From contig NZ_JACHDP010000001.1 in NCBI RefSeq assembly GCF_014201145.1, positions 2,046,001 through 2,110,000 on the forward strand: 64,000 bases of DNA, in the 5' to 3' direction. Within the stretch, counting starts at the first letter, position 1, and every line of letters begins with the position of its first letter. Below, piece by piece: positions 28,740-38,079 of this stretch. This DNA is from Micromonospora parathelypteridis. GTDB taxonomy: Bacteria > Actinomycetota > Actinomycetes > Mycobacteriales > Micromonosporaceae. A program made the translations under genes and the position numbers. The notes under the pieces are model-generated. The model saw only the letters and a program-made list of their open reading frames with translations. It had not been told where the DNA came from and did no database searches.

Positions 28740-31700
28740 TCAGCGGGTGAGGGCGATGGTGGCCTCGGCGCGGATGGTGTTGACGGTGACGGTAAGGCGT
28801 ACGGGGGCACCGGGACGTAGCGCCGTCAGCGTGCCGGTGGCCGGGTCGAAGCGGGCGGTGTGCCACGGGCGCACCCCGGCGGCCGAGCCGACGTGCACCC
28901 CCGGCGAGGCGGACCAGTCGGCGCTCACCGGTGCGGCCACCGGCACCGTACGCCCGCCGGGCTGGGTCAGCGTGGCGGTCACCGACGCCGGGGTGCCGAC
29001 CGCGACGCTGGCCGGGGCGGTCAACGCGAGCCGGTCGGTGTGCGCGTGGAACTCCGCGTCCACCCAGCGTGGCCCCTCGGCGAGCGGGTCACGCCGGGCG
29101 CGGTCGGCCTCCGCCGGCGTGACCGGGTCCACGCCGAACTCGGTCCAGCCGGTGAAGCCGCCCTGGTCGGCCGGGGTGGACGGCGTCTTGCCCGAGTTGC
29201 CGTTGATCACGTATGGCACCCCGTCCACCCGATCGGCGTGGAAGGTCCCGACGTGCCCGCCCACGAACAGCGCGCCCTTGCCGGTGCGGTGCTGGAAGTC
29301 GGCCAGCCACTGCTCCAGCAGCGCCGCCTCCTTGCGGTCGCCGAGCTGGCTGGCCTGCGCCGGGCTGGGGTCGCGCGCCGGGTGGTGGTGCAGGACGACG
29401 ACCGAACCGACGCGCGGGTCGCTGGCCGCGGCGTCCAGCGTCTCGCGCAGCATCCGCACCTGGTCGAAGCCGCCGCCGCGTAGCGTCCCGCTGGACGAGT
29501 TCAGAGTGACGAACCGGGTGCCCTCGTGGTCGAAGACCCGGGAGGTGGCGCCGAAGGCCGCTTCGAAGTTGCTGATCGGGGCGCCCATGATCTCGTGGTT
29601 GCCGGGGACGTAGTACCAGGGCAGCGCGTCGCCCAACTCCTCGTCGAGGACCCGCCGGGCCAGCGCGAAGTCGGCCGGATAGGCGGTGTCCACGAAGTCC
29701 CCGTTGATCAGGAGGAAATCCGGCCGGGCTGCCTTCACCTCGCGCAGCGTCCGCCGAGCCTGGGCAACCAGGTCGCTGTCCGGATCGGCGGCGACGAACT
29801 GGGCGTCGGAGAGCACCGCGAACCGCCAGGGCGCGCCGTCGACCGTGCCGTCGCGGACCACCACCCGATCGGTACGCGGGGCCTCCGCCGGCACGTCCAC
29901 CGTCGGCGGCACCTTCGCCACCAGGTCGTCGATGATCACCTCGCTGGTGTACTGCGCTGCGGCGTTCGTCTCGGCCACGTAGAACCGGCGCACCCGCACC
30001 GGGTACTGCACGCCGGCCGGCACCGCGAACTCCACGTACCGCCAGCCGGTCCAGGTGATCAGCGGGCCGCGCAGCACGTGCTGGGTGTCCTGCGCGTCGT
30101 GCAGGTGCAGGCTGGGCCACTCGCCGGTGCCGTTGCCGTGGATCCACATGCCGAACGCCTGCGGCTGGCCGGGCACCTCGATCCAGGCGGGCGGATCGGC
30201 GTACGCGGCCCGCGTACCGGTGGACTGGCTGAAGTCGTACGACATTCGCAGGCCGGTGCCGGTGTGCCCCGGCGCTGGCGCGACCGACCCGCTGGCCCGG
30301 GCCTGGCTGAACCGCCAGGACCCGGCGTCCTCGAAGCCGGCCACCGGCACGTCGGTCAGCCCGACGGTGACCGGGATGACCGTGCTGGTGCGTCCGACCC
30401 GGACCGTCACCAGGCCGGAGCCGGTGTCGCGCAACGCGGTGACGGCGAGGTTGCCGTCCTCGGTCGGCGCGATCCGCAGCAGGTTCCGGTCGTAGTCGAG
30501 GGTCAGGTCGGCCGGCTCGATCGGTGCGGTGTTGCCTTCGGCGTCGTACCCGACCACGCCGACCAGGGCGTTGCCGTCCAGGCCGGTCAGCCCGACCCGC
30601 GGCACGGTGGGACCGATCCGGGCCAGCGGACCCAGCACGGTGAGACCCAGCGAGCCGGTGGCCCGGCCACGTGACGCGGTGACCGTGCTGGCCCCCGGCG
30701 CACCGGCGTGGAACACCCCGTCGCGGTCGACGCGGCCACGTACCGCCGGGGTCGCCCGCCAGGTGGGCGCCCCGGCAGCCGGGCCGTACGTCTCGTCGTA
30801 GCCGGCGGCGGTGAGGGCGCGGGTCAGCCCGGGGAAGACACGGTCGGGCCGGCCACCGCGGACCGGTGAGACACCGGGGGCGGCGGTGGGGTCGCTGGTC
30901 GTCTCGAGCCAGTAGCCGGTGAGCCGACCGCTGCCCTTCGGCGCGTAGATGGCCAGGCCGTTGGGCACGGCCCGTTCGCTACCGTCGGAGGGGCCGTTCT
31001 CCACCTGCACGGCCGGCGCGCCCGGTTCCCGGGCCAGCAGGGTGGACGAGCCGCCACCGTCCAGGTTGAGCGCGTGGTGGGCGCCGAGTTCGGCCATCAT
31101 CCGGCCCATCTCGGTCTGTGTCACGCCGCGGCTGTCGACCTGACGGCCGTCCACGGTCAGCATGATCATTTTGCGACCGTCGGCGCTGAAGCCGACCGCG
31201 GTGCGCGGAGCCAGCGTCGGGTCGGCGATGCTCTGGACGACGCCGTCGCGGACCAGCACGTTGCCGCCGCCGACCGCCGCGTGCAGGGTGCTGCCGTCGG
31301 AGGGCTTCGGCCGCCAGGCCACCGTCACCGGATCACCGGCGCGAAGCCCCGCCAGCGCGTCCGCGCCGGCGTCACGGCCGAGCAGCACGGTGCTGCCGGC
31401 GACGATCGGGCCGCTGCCGGCCACGTCCGTCACCGCGGCCACCCGACCGCCGGTCACGGTGACCTCGACCACCCGGGCCGCGCCCTCCACCGCCCGCTGC
31501 CGGGAGTACGTCCCCCAGAGCTCGGTGAACGCGCCGACGCCGTCGGCCTGCACCAGGTTGTTGAACTGGGTCAGCGCCACCGGCCCGGTGGGCAGGGTGG
31601 CGCTGCCGTCGAAGTTCACCTCGATCACCCGACCGAGACCGCTCGCGGTGACCGCCACCGCGTTGCGGTGACCGCCGACCGCGGACTGGATCAGCTCACC

Positions 31701-32243
31701 GTCGCGGATGCCGACGCCCTGGGCGGCACCGGAGCTGTTGATGTCGAAGAAGTCGCCGTTGACCGCGGCGACCGCGCGCGAGGCGTCCACCGCGTTACGC
31801 AGCGGCTCCGCCCGACTCACCGCCCCCGAGTTGACGTAGTCGACGGTGGACCCACCGGCGAGGTCGGTGGTGAGGGCGTCGGCCCGCAACCAGCCATCGG
31901 CGTCGTACCTGTCGAAGGAGGTGAGCTGCACGCCCGGCGCGACCGGTCGGGTTGCCTTCGTGGTGTCCAGGCCGCCGGCCGGCTCCAGACCGCCGGCGGC
32001 GGTCGGGGCAGTCGCGGTGGCCGGGTCGGCAGCCAGACTGACCGAGCCGGTCGGCCGCGACGACGCGGCCGGCGCGTCTTCCGCGACGGTGGGCGAGACC
32101 TCGGACGGCGAGGCCCCGGGGGACGGGGCGGCGGCGAGCGGGGCCGGAGGTGCGGCTGCGGCCGGCAGCGGCGCGGCCAGGGCGAGCAGCGGTGTCAGCA
32201 GCAGGACGCCGGTGCGACGGGCGGATCGTCTGCGAGTACGCAT
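28740..32243 (-). CDS. Secreted phosphodiester glycosidase / metallophosphoesterase fusion
   Basis: A 1167-residue exported protein. A Sec signal peptide (about 1-31, ending AAAA) is followed by a low-complexity linker, a NAGPA-type phosphodiester glycosidase domain (about 110-450; NGDFFD near 164, NLDGGGSSTLL near 395), an Ig-like segment (about 510-560), a beta-sandwich resembling a carbohydrate-binding module (about 640-790), a calcineurin-type phosphoesterase (about 805-1030; LSDAQF, NGDFVD, PGNHE near 882, LHHHP, GGHVG near 995) and a C-terminal Ig-like domain. The first metal motif is DxQ instead of the usual DxH, a known variant. Two phosphate-releasing activities in one chain suggest attack on sugar-phosphodiester polymers such as teichoic acids or capped glycans. 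The substrate is inferred. Confidence 0.88.
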   Translation of the reverse strand: MRTRRRSARRTGVLLLTPLLALAAPLPAAAAPPAPLAAAPSPGASPSEVSPTVAEDAPAASSRPTGSVSLAADPATATAPTAAGGLEPAGGLDTTKATRPVAPGVQLTSFDRYDADGWLRADALTTDLAGGSTVDYVNSGAVSRAEPLRNAVDASRAVAAVNGDFFDINSSGAAQGVGIRDGELIQSAVGGHRNAVAVTASGLGRVIEVNFDGSATLPTGPVALTQFNNLVQADGVGAFTELWGTYSRQRAVEGAARVVEVTVTGGRVAAVTDVAGSGPIVAGSTVLLGRDAGADALAGLRAGDPVTVAWRPKPSDGSTLHAAVGGGNVLVRDGVVQSIADPTLAPRTAVGFSADGRKMIMLTVDGRQVDSRGVTQTEMGRMMAELGAHHALNLDGGGSSTLLAREPGAPAVQVENGPSDGSERAVPNGLAIYAPKGSGRLTGYWLETTSDPTAAPGVSPVRGGRPDRVFPGLTRALTAAGYDETYGPAAGAPTWRATPAVRGRVDRDGVFHAGAPGASTVTASRGRATGSLGLTVLGPLARIGPTVPRVGLTGLDGNALVGVVGYDAEGNTAPIEPADLTLDYDRNLLRIAPTEDGNLAVTALRDTGSGLVTVRVGRTSTVIPVTVGLTDVPVAGFEDAGSWRFSQARASGSVAPAPGHTGTGLRMSYDFSQSTGTRAAYADPPAWIEVPGQPQAFGMWIHGNGTGEWPSLHLHDAQDTQHVLRGPLITWTGWRYVEFAVPAGVQYPVRVRRFYVAETNAAAQYTSEVIIDDLVAKVPPTVDVPAEAPRTDRVVVRDGTVDGAPWRFAVLSDAQFVAADPDSDLVAQARRTLREVKAARPDFLLINGDFVDTAYPADFALARRVLDEELGDALPWYYVPGNHEIMGAPISNFEAAFGATSRVFDHEGTRFVTLNSSSGTLRGGGFDQVRMLRETLDAAASDPRVGSVVVLHHHPARDPSPAQASQLGDRKEAALLEQWLADFQHRTGKGALFVGGHVGTFHADRVDGVPYVINGNSGKTPSTPADQGGFTGWTEFGVDPVTPAEADRARRDPLAEGPRWVDAEFHAHTDRLALTAPASVAVGTPASVTATLTQPGGRTVPVAAPVSADWSASPGVHVGSAAGVRPWHTARFDPATGTLTALRPGAPVRLTVTVNTIRAEATIALTR

Positions 32244-32341
32244 GGACGACAGTCAAGCCGATGGTGAATAGAACTTTCAAGACCGACTGTCCAAACCGAA
32301 GAAAAACTCCATCCTCGGCACTGGTGCTTGCGGGGTGACAT

Positions 32342-32380
32342 GACGGAGGGGCACGGCCACAGCGGCCGTGCCCCTCCGTC
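32342..32380 (-). terminator. Hairpin terminator after rho
   Basis: A perfect 17-bp stem (32342-32358 with 32364-32380) with a 5-base loop ends 19 bases beyond the rho stop. It is among the strongest hairpins in the window. There is no long T-tract. Confidence 0.82.
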
Positions 32381-32399
32381 GTCGATCACCAGGAGATGG

Positions 32400-34532
32400 T
32401 TACTCCCCCGGCGTCGACTTCGCGATCTGCATCAGGAACTCGATGTTGGTGCGGGACTGCTTGAGCCGGTCCAGCAGGAGATCCATTGCCGCCTGCGAGT
32501 CCAACGAGTGCAGCACCTTCCGGAGCTTGTGGATGATGGCCAGCTCTTCCGGTGCGAGCAGGACCTCTTCCTTACGAGTACCGGACGGGTTGATGTCGAT
32601 GGCCGGGAAGGTCCGCTTGTCGGCGATCTTCCGGTCCAGCTTCAGCTCCGCGTTACCGGTGCCCTTGAACTCCTCGAAGATGACCGTGTCCGCCATGGAG
32701 CCGGTCTCCACCAGCGCGGTGGCGATGATGGTCAACGACCCGCCGTTCTCGATGTTGCGGGCCGCGCCGAGGAAGCGCTTCGGCGGGTAGAGCGCCGTGG
32801 AGTCGATACCACCCGACATGATCCGGCCACTGGCCGGTGCCGCCAGGTTGTACGACCGACCGAGCCGGGTCACCGAGTCGAGCAGCACGACCACGTCGTG
32901 TCCAAGCTCGACCAGACGCTTGGCCCGCTCGATGGCCAGCTCGGCCACCGTGGTGTGGTCCTGCGGCGGACGGTCGAACGTGGCCGCGATGACCTCGCCC
33001 TTGATCGACCGCTGCATGTCGGTGACCTCTTCGGGCCGCTCGTCCACCAGCACCACCATGAGGTGGCACTCCGGGTTGTTGCGGGTGATCGCGTTCGCGA
33101 TCGCCTGCAGCACCATCGTCTTACCCGCCTTGGGCGGCGACTGGATGAGTGCCCGCTGGCCCTTGCCGATCGGCATGACCAGGTCGATGACCCGGGTGGT
33201 CAGGATGTGCGGCTCGGTCTCCAGCCGCAGGCGCTCCTGCGGGTAGAGCGGGGTGAGCTTGTAGAACTCCGGCCGCCGCCGCGCCTCTTCCGGCTCCATC
33301 CCGTTGATCGTGTCCAGCCGCATCAGCGGGTTGTACTTGTCGCGCCGCTGGTCGCCGCTGTTGCCACCCTCGCGGGCCGCACGCACCGCACCGGTGATCG
33401 CGTCACCGCGGCGCAGGCCGTACTTCTTGATCTGGGACATCGACACGTACACGTCGTTCGGGCCGGCCAGGTAACCGGTCGTCCGCACGAAGGCGTAGTT
33501 GTCGAGCACGTCGATGATGCCGGCCACCGGGACGAGAACGTCGTCCTCGCTGACCTGCGGCTCACGCCCGCCGGTGTCGGCACCGGTCTCAGCGCGCTCG
33601 CCACGCCCGCGGCGACGGTCCCGGAAGCGGCTGCGCCGACCGCGCCGACCGCCGCCCTCGCCGTCATCGTCGTCGTTGTCCCGCTCCACACGCTCGGCAC
33701 GCTGACCACGATCATTGCGGTCGCCCCGGTCGCCCCGGTCGTTGCGGTCGCCCCGGTCGTTGCGCTCAGGACGCTCGGCCCGCTCGGTCCGCTCGCCTCG
33801 GTCGGCACGCTCCGTGCGGTCGTTGCGCTCGCCACGGTCGGCCCGCTCGCCACGGTCGTTGCGCTCGCCCCGCTCGGCACGCTCGCCCCGCTCGCCCCGG
33901 TCGTTGCGCTCGCCCCGCTCGGCACGCTCGCCACGGTCGCCCCGCTCGCCCCGCTCGGCACGCTCCGGACGCTCGGCCCGGTCGCGGCGGTTCTCGCCAC
34001 GGTCGGCCCGCTCGCCGGCTTCGGCCTCGTCGGTACGCGTCTCAGCCGCACGCGCGGTCTCAGTCGAACGCGCGGTCTCAGCCGCACGCGGCGTCTCCGC
34101 CGCACGCGCGTCAGTCGAACGTGTCTCCGCCGCTGCGGCCCGGCTCCGCCGGGTGCGACCACGGCCCTCAGTTTCGGCGGCCGGCTCGGCCGGCGCCTGC
34201 TCGGCGCTGCGCCCTTCGGCTGCCGGCCGGTCGGCGGTCTCCCGCACCTCGGCGCGCACCCCCTCACGGGTCGAGGCGGCCGCGACCTCGGCCCGCGGTC
34301 GAGGGGTCCCAGCGGCGTTGCCGCCCTGCCGCTCGGAGATCGCGGCGATCAGCTCGCCCTTGCGCATGCGAGCCGTGCCGGAGATGCCGAGCGACGCAGC
34401 CAGGCTCTGCAGCTCTGGCAGCAGCATCGCCGACAGACCGGTGCCGCTACGCCGCCGACGGGCGGGAGCGGCGGCGGTGGCATCGCCAGCGACGTTGGAA
34501 ACATCCGACGTCACGTCGGTGGTGTCGCTCAA
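32400..34532 (-). CDS. rho: Transcription termination factor Rho with long disordered insertion
   Basis: Hexameric RNA helicase that ends transcription. The 710-residue protein is far longer than the 419 of E. coli. An N-terminal helical domain (LSAMLLPELQSLAASLGI ... RKGELIAAI) is followed by an insertion of some 230 residues, then the RNA-binding domain and the ATPase (P-loop PPKAGKT near 468). Residues about 170-285 are near-perfect repeats of RGERNDRGER/ADRGER type: charged, disordered and typical of actinobacterial Rho in kind. The start is TTG at 34532 (LSDTTDV), with GGAAGGA at good spacing; longer frames lack a ribosome site. Confidence 0.95.
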   Translation of the reverse strand: MSDTTDVTSDVSNVAGDATAAAPARRRRSGTGLSAMLLPELQSLAASLGISGTARMRKGELIAAISERQGGNAAGTPRPRAEVAAASTREGVRAEVRETADRPAAEGRSAEQAPAEPAAETEGRGRTRRSRAAAAETRSTDARAAETPRAAETARSTETARAAETRTDEAEAGERADRGENRRDRAERPERAERGERGDRGERAERGERNDRGERGERAERGERNDRGERADRGERNDRTERADRGERTERAERPERNDRGDRNDRGDRGDRNDRGQRAERVERDNDDDDGEGGGRRGRRSRFRDRRRGRGERAETGADTGGREPQVSEDDVLVPVAGIIDVLDNYAFVRTTGYLAGPNDVYVSMSQIKKYGLRRGDAITGAVRAAREGGNSGDQRRDKYNPLMRLDTINGMEPEEARRRPEFYKLTPLYPQERLRLETEPHILTTRVIDLVMPIGKGQRALIQSPPKAGKTMVLQAIANAITRNNPECHLMVVLVDERPEEVTDMQRSIKGEVIAATFDRPPQDHTTVAELAIERAKRLVELGHDVVVLLDSVTRLGRSYNLAAPASGRIMSGGIDSTALYPPKRFLGAARNIENGGSLTIIATALVETGSMADTVIFEEFKGTGNAELKLDRKIADKRTFPAIDINPSGTRKEEVLLAPEELAIIHKLRKVLHSLDSQAAMDLLLDRLKQSRTNIEFLMQIAKSTPGE

Positions 34533-34831
34533 TGGATTCCTTCCCTCGATAAAGGCCGGGACTGCCCGGAGTCGGAGTTCAGGTGGCCGGGCGGCCTCGG
34601 TGCACCCGCCTCGCAAGGACGCGTCGCGGGAGTCTGTGACACAGCAGCCGGTCGGTATCCCGACTCACCAACGTCGGTGAGCAGGTCTCGCCGTCTGCGG
34701 CGACCTGTGGAATCTGCGGTGCGGCGTGGGCCTTTGGCAGGGGTGTGACGGGCTAACCGCCGAGAGCTTCGGGGGTGCGCCGCCCCGCAGGAGATCGCGT
34801 GCTTCGCGGCTGTGCTAGGTCTAGAGCGTAA
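34533..34831 (-). other. Rho 5' leader and promoter region
   Basis: This 299-base gap between thrB and rho holds no gene. A candidate minus-strand promoter has TTGCCG at 34854-34849, an 18-base spacer and TACGCT at 34830-34825, overlapping the thrB 3' end. If it is used, rho mRNA has a leader of nearly 300 bases. A hairpin (caggtc-tcgccg / cggcgacctg) lies at about 34682-34707. Long leaders are common for autoregulated rho genes. No known riboswitch class is recognised. Confidence 0.4.
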
Positions 34832-35776
34832 TCAACTCTTCCGACCTGCGGCAACAGGGTCCCGCTCGGCGTGTCCAAGTCTACCCCGAGCAACCCGCGC
34901 GCCGCTGACGTCTATCGGTAACTGCCAGATCTGCCAATCTGTTCCCACTGGGAAGCTCGCCGGAGGCTCGCTGAACGCCAGCACGGTCGGCCCCGCCCCA
35001 CTGACCACAGCTGCCACACCGGCCGCTCGCAACGCGTTGACCAGGGAAGATGTGGCCGGCATCCCGGCTGCGCGGTAATCCTGGTGAAGCCGGTCGGCGG
35101 TGGCCGGCAGCAGCAGAGTCGGGTCGGCGGTGAGCGCGTGCACCAGTAGCGCCGCCCGGCCCGCGGTAAACGCAGCGTCGCCATGCGGCACGGTGGCCGG
35201 CAACGCGGCCCGCGCGGTCGCGGTAAAACCTCGCTCCGCCGGAACAAAAACTGTGGGGCGCACCCCGTCGGCGACCGGCAGGGACACCGCCCGGGCCCCG
35301 GTCGACTCGGACCAGGCCAACGTGAAACCGCCGAGCAGGCACGGTGCGACGTTGTCGGGATGGCCCTCGATCTCGGCAGCCAGCCGGAGCGCGCCCGAGT
35401 CGTCCAGCCGGTGCTCCCCGTCGGTGACCAGCGCGCGGGCCAGCAGCACCCCGGCGACGATCGCGGCGGACGAGGAGCCCAGCCCACGCGCCTGGGGGAT
35501 CCGGTTGACGCACTCCACGCTCAACCCCGGGGGGTGGGCCCCGAGCACGTCGAACGCGGCTCGCATGGCCCGCACCACCAGGTGCCGGTCGTCGTCGGGC
35601 AACTCGCCGGCACCCTGCCCGGTCACCGTGACCCGGACCCCGCCCGACGAGACCTCGGCGGCCACATCGTCGTGGAGGCCGAGGGCGAGACCCAGCGCGT
35701 CGAAGCCCGGACCCAGGTTGGCGCTGGTCGCGGGGACCCGGACACGGACCGGCCCAGCGGTGAAATTCGTCGGCAC
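34832..35776 (-). CDS. thrB: Homoserine kinase
   Basis: Phosphorylates homoserine in threonine synthesis. The 314-residue GHMP kinase has the N-terminal VRVPATSANLGPGFDALG, the ATP loop PQARGLGSSSAAI and the C-terminal SGAGPTVLAF motif. Length is normal. The start is GTG. In most actinobacteria thrB follows thrC directly; here three unrelated genes and 5.8 kb come between, so threonine genes are on at least two transcripts. Confidence 0.95.
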   Translation of the reverse strand: MPTNFTAGPVRVRVPATSANLGPGFDALGLALGLHDDVAAEVSSGGVRVTVTGQGAGELPDDDRHLVVRAMRAAFDVLGAHPPGLSVECVNRIPQARGLGSSSAAIVAGVLLARALVTDGEHRLDDSGALRLAAEIEGHPDNVAPCLLGGFTLAWSESTGARAVSLPVADGVRPTVFVPAERGFTATARAALPATVPHGDAAFTAGRAALLVHALTADPTLLLPATADRLHQDYRAAGMPATSSLVNALRAAGVAAVVSGAGPTVLAFSEPPASFPVGTDWQIWQLPIDVSGARVARGRLGHAERDPVAAGRKS

Positions 35777-35840
35777 GCGCTCATGCTAGGGCTCGGCACC
35801 GACGATCCGGTCCGGTGCCCGCAGCCTGGGACCGCCGGAT

Positions 35841-37085
35841 TCAGGCGGCCGGGTCCGGCACCGGCTCTGCGACCGCGTCGGTGAGCGAGAGTCGGCGGGT
35901 GGCGATCCGCCAGCCGACGGCGTACACGACGGTGACCAACCCGCAGCCGGCGAGCACCACCCGTTCGTCCACCTCGTCGACCACCAGGGCCACCGCCAAC
36001 TGGCTCACCGAGATCGCCAGCGTCGCGAGCATCATGTCGGTGGCGAAGACACGCCCACGCAACCGGTCCGGGACTTCGCCCTGCAGGGCGAAGTTCGACA
36101 TCACCCAGTTGCTGCCCCCGGCGAAGTGCGCCACGAAGACCAGCAACAGCACCAACGGAAACCACCGTACGAGCGATGCGCCCAGGTAGGACAGGCCGTA
36201 CAGCGACATCGACAGCGCGAGCCCGGGCAGCAGCCACGACCGGTTGGTGAGCACCCGTCGCATCAGGATCGGCCCCACCAACGCCCCGGCGCCGCGCACG
36301 GCGAAGAGCAGGCCGGCACCGAGCGGGCCGACGCCGTACACACCGGCCAGCAACGGGAACACGGTCAGCACGCCGTTGCCCAGGCCGACCGCGGACTTCA
36401 CCGTGACCAGCGCGAGCACCCGGGGACGGTGACCGATGTAGCCGAGCGCCTCGCGGACGGCGGTCCAGGTGCGCTGGACCGGTAGGTCGGCGTCCCGCGG
36501 CGCCTGCAACGGCCGGCGGATCCGCGTGGCGAGGCCCGCGGCCAGCGCCAGGCCCACCGCCGCCACCCAGAAGCAAGCGTACGGGCCGGCAGCGGTGCTG
36601 AGCACGCCGCCGAGCGAGGCGCCCACCACGGTCATGGTGCCCCAGGCCGAGCCGGCCACGGCGTTACCGGCGGCCAGCTCGTGCGGTTCCAGCACGTTCG
36701 GCAGCGCGGCCTGGGCGGCCGGCGAGTAGAACGCCTTGGCCACCGCGACCACTCCGATCGCGACCAGCGCCAGCCACGCCGTTCCGGCGTCCCGCACGCC
36801 GAGCAGCAGCAACACGCCGACCAGCGCGGCCACGTTCGCGACGATCATGATCTTCCGGCGGTCGAAGCGGTCGGCGATCGTGCCGGTGTACGGCAGCAGC
36901 AGCGCCACGATGCCGGTGTCCACCGCCAACACCAACGCGCCCCAGACCCCGCTGCCGGTCAGGTGCGGCAGCAGCACCAGCAGCGGCACCATGACGAACC
37001 AGTCGGCGCCGAAGACCACCAGTTCGGCGAGGAAGAGATTGCGGAAACTCCGATTGCCGGTAAGGACCGAAAGGGTGGACGCCAC
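35841..37085 (-). CDS. MFS transporter
   Basis: A 414-residue carrier with 12 predicted TM helices, of the MFS_3/enterobactin-exporter-like type (GADWFVMVPLLVLL, the loop-2/3 equivalent ADRFDRRKIMI, and WGTMTVVGASLGGVLSTAAGP). It is probably an exporter but the substrate is unknown. The GTG start lies 11 bases from the stop of the deacetylase gene, so these two are co-transcribed. The pair and the RND pump interrupt the thrC-thrB neighbourhood. Confidence 0.88.
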   Translation of the reverse strand: MASTLSVLTGNRSFRNLFLAELVVFGADWFVMVPLLVLLPHLTGSGVWGALVLAVDTGIVALLLPYTGTIADRFDRRKIMIVANVAALVGVLLLLGVRDAGTAWLALVAIGVVAVAKAFYSPAAQAALPNVLEPHELAAGNAVAGSAWGTMTVVGASLGGVLSTAAGPYACFWVAAVGLALAAGLATRIRRPLQAPRDADLPVQRTWTAVREALGYIGHRPRVLALVTVKSAVGLGNGVLTVFPLLAGVYGVGPLGAGLLFAVRGAGALVGPILMRRVLTNRSWLLPGLALSMSLYGLSYLGASLVRWFPLVLLLVFVAHFAGGSNWVMSNFALQGEVPDRLRGRVFATDMMLATLAISVSQLAVALVVDEVDERVVLAGCGLVTVVYAVGWRIATRRLSLTDAVAEPVPDPAA

Positions 37086-37096
37086 GGAGCGGGACC

Positions 37097-37915
37097 CTAC
37101 CCGGTCGGCGTAGGGGTCACGCCTGCTCCCAGCAGCGCGGAGACGGTGACGAATGTGAAACCGCGCGCCCGCAGCCCCTCGATCATGGCGGGCAGGCCAC
37201 GTAGCGCGACCAGCCGTCGCGGCGGTCCCACATCGTGTCCGAGCACGATCGTCCCCGGCCGGACATCGGCCACGACGCGTCGGGCGTGGCCGGCTGGATC
37301 ACCCGGGAACTCGCGCTCCACCATCTGCAACGACCAGAGCACCAGTCGATAGTTGAGCCGGGCCGCCGCGTGCAGCACCGCCCCACCCAGGTGACCGTAG
37401 GGCGGGCGGACCAGTCGGGGTGCGGTCCCGGTCGCGTCGGCGATCGCGTCGTGACTGCGGCTCAGGTCGTCGTACGCCTCGACGGCGTCCATCTGCGCCA
37501 GGTCCCGGTGTGTCCAACTGTGGTTGCCCACCTCGTGCCCGGCGAGCCGACCGCGAACCACGTCGGCGTACCGCCTGACCTGAGCCCCGACCAGGAAGAA
37601 GGTCGCCGGCACCCGGTGCTGGGCCAGGGTGTCCAGCACCAGCGGAGTCCACTGTGGTGCGGGACCGTCGTCGAAGGTGAGCGCGACCAGCCGCTGCCCG
37701 GTCGGCACCGACCAGACGACCGCCAGCGCCCCGGGCGCGAGGCCCTGCTGCTGGTTGACGAGCGTGGCGCTCGCCGGGCCACCGCCGAGAGGCAACCGGC
37801 GATGGGCGCTCTGCCATGCCTGCGACGCCCCCGCGCCGACGGCCGCCCCGCCCGCCAACAGGCCGCTCCGGCGCAGCAGATCGCGCCGGGACCACCCGTT
37901 CGCGCTCTCGCTCAT
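37097..37915 (-). CDS. Tat-exported polysaccharide deacetylase (NodB/CE4)
   Basis: A 272-residue enzyme predicted to remove N-acetyl groups from chitin-like or peptidoglycan glycans outside the cell. The N-terminus is a twin-arginine signal (SRRDLL at 9-14 plus the hydrophobic AGGAAVGAGA). The NodB domain has TFDDGP (catalytic Asp82, metal Asp83), the metal-binding HSWTH (His132, His136) and RPPYG. All key residues are intact. It is followed by the MFS gene in one operon; deacetylase plus exporter has no obvious joint role. Confidence 0.92.
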   Translation of the reverse strand: MSESANGWSRRDLLRRSGLLAGGAAVGAGASQAWQSAHRRLPLGGGPASATLVNQQQGLAPGALAVVWSVPTGQRLVALTFDDGPAPQWTPLVLDTLAQHRVPATFFLVGAQVRRYADVVRGRLAGHEVGNHSWTHRDLAQMDAVEAYDDLSRSHDAIADATGTAPRLVRPPYGHLGGAVLHAAARLNYRLVLWSLQMVEREFPGDPAGHARRVVADVRPGTIVLGHDVGPPRRLVALRGLPAMIEGLRARGFTFVTVSALLGAGVTPTPTG

Positions 37916-38024
37916 CCACCCGCCCGCTCTGCAAACACCGCCACGCAGCCACTAAGAGTATGCAAGGCATGACACAAAGTGCAGGTTCAGGTCCTCCCCG
38001 TCGGAGTGTCCCGGCCGGTGACGC

Positions 38025-38061
38025 AGGAACGCCCCCGGCGAAACCCGCCGGGGGCGTTCCT
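38025..38061 (-). terminator. Hairpin terminator after the RND pump
   Basis: A perfect 16-bp stem (38025-38040 with 38046-38061) with a 5-base loop lies 18 bases beyond the stop of the RND gene. It separates that gene from the deacetylase operon. Confidence 0.82.
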
Positions 38062-38079
38062 GGTGCTGCTGGTCCTTAC

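Noticed and set aside
32328..34748. An 806-residue plus-strand open frame opposite rho
   Set aside because: It mirrors the rho gene; the high-GC codon bias leaves the complementary frame open. The product is low-complexity and has no ribosome site or domain.
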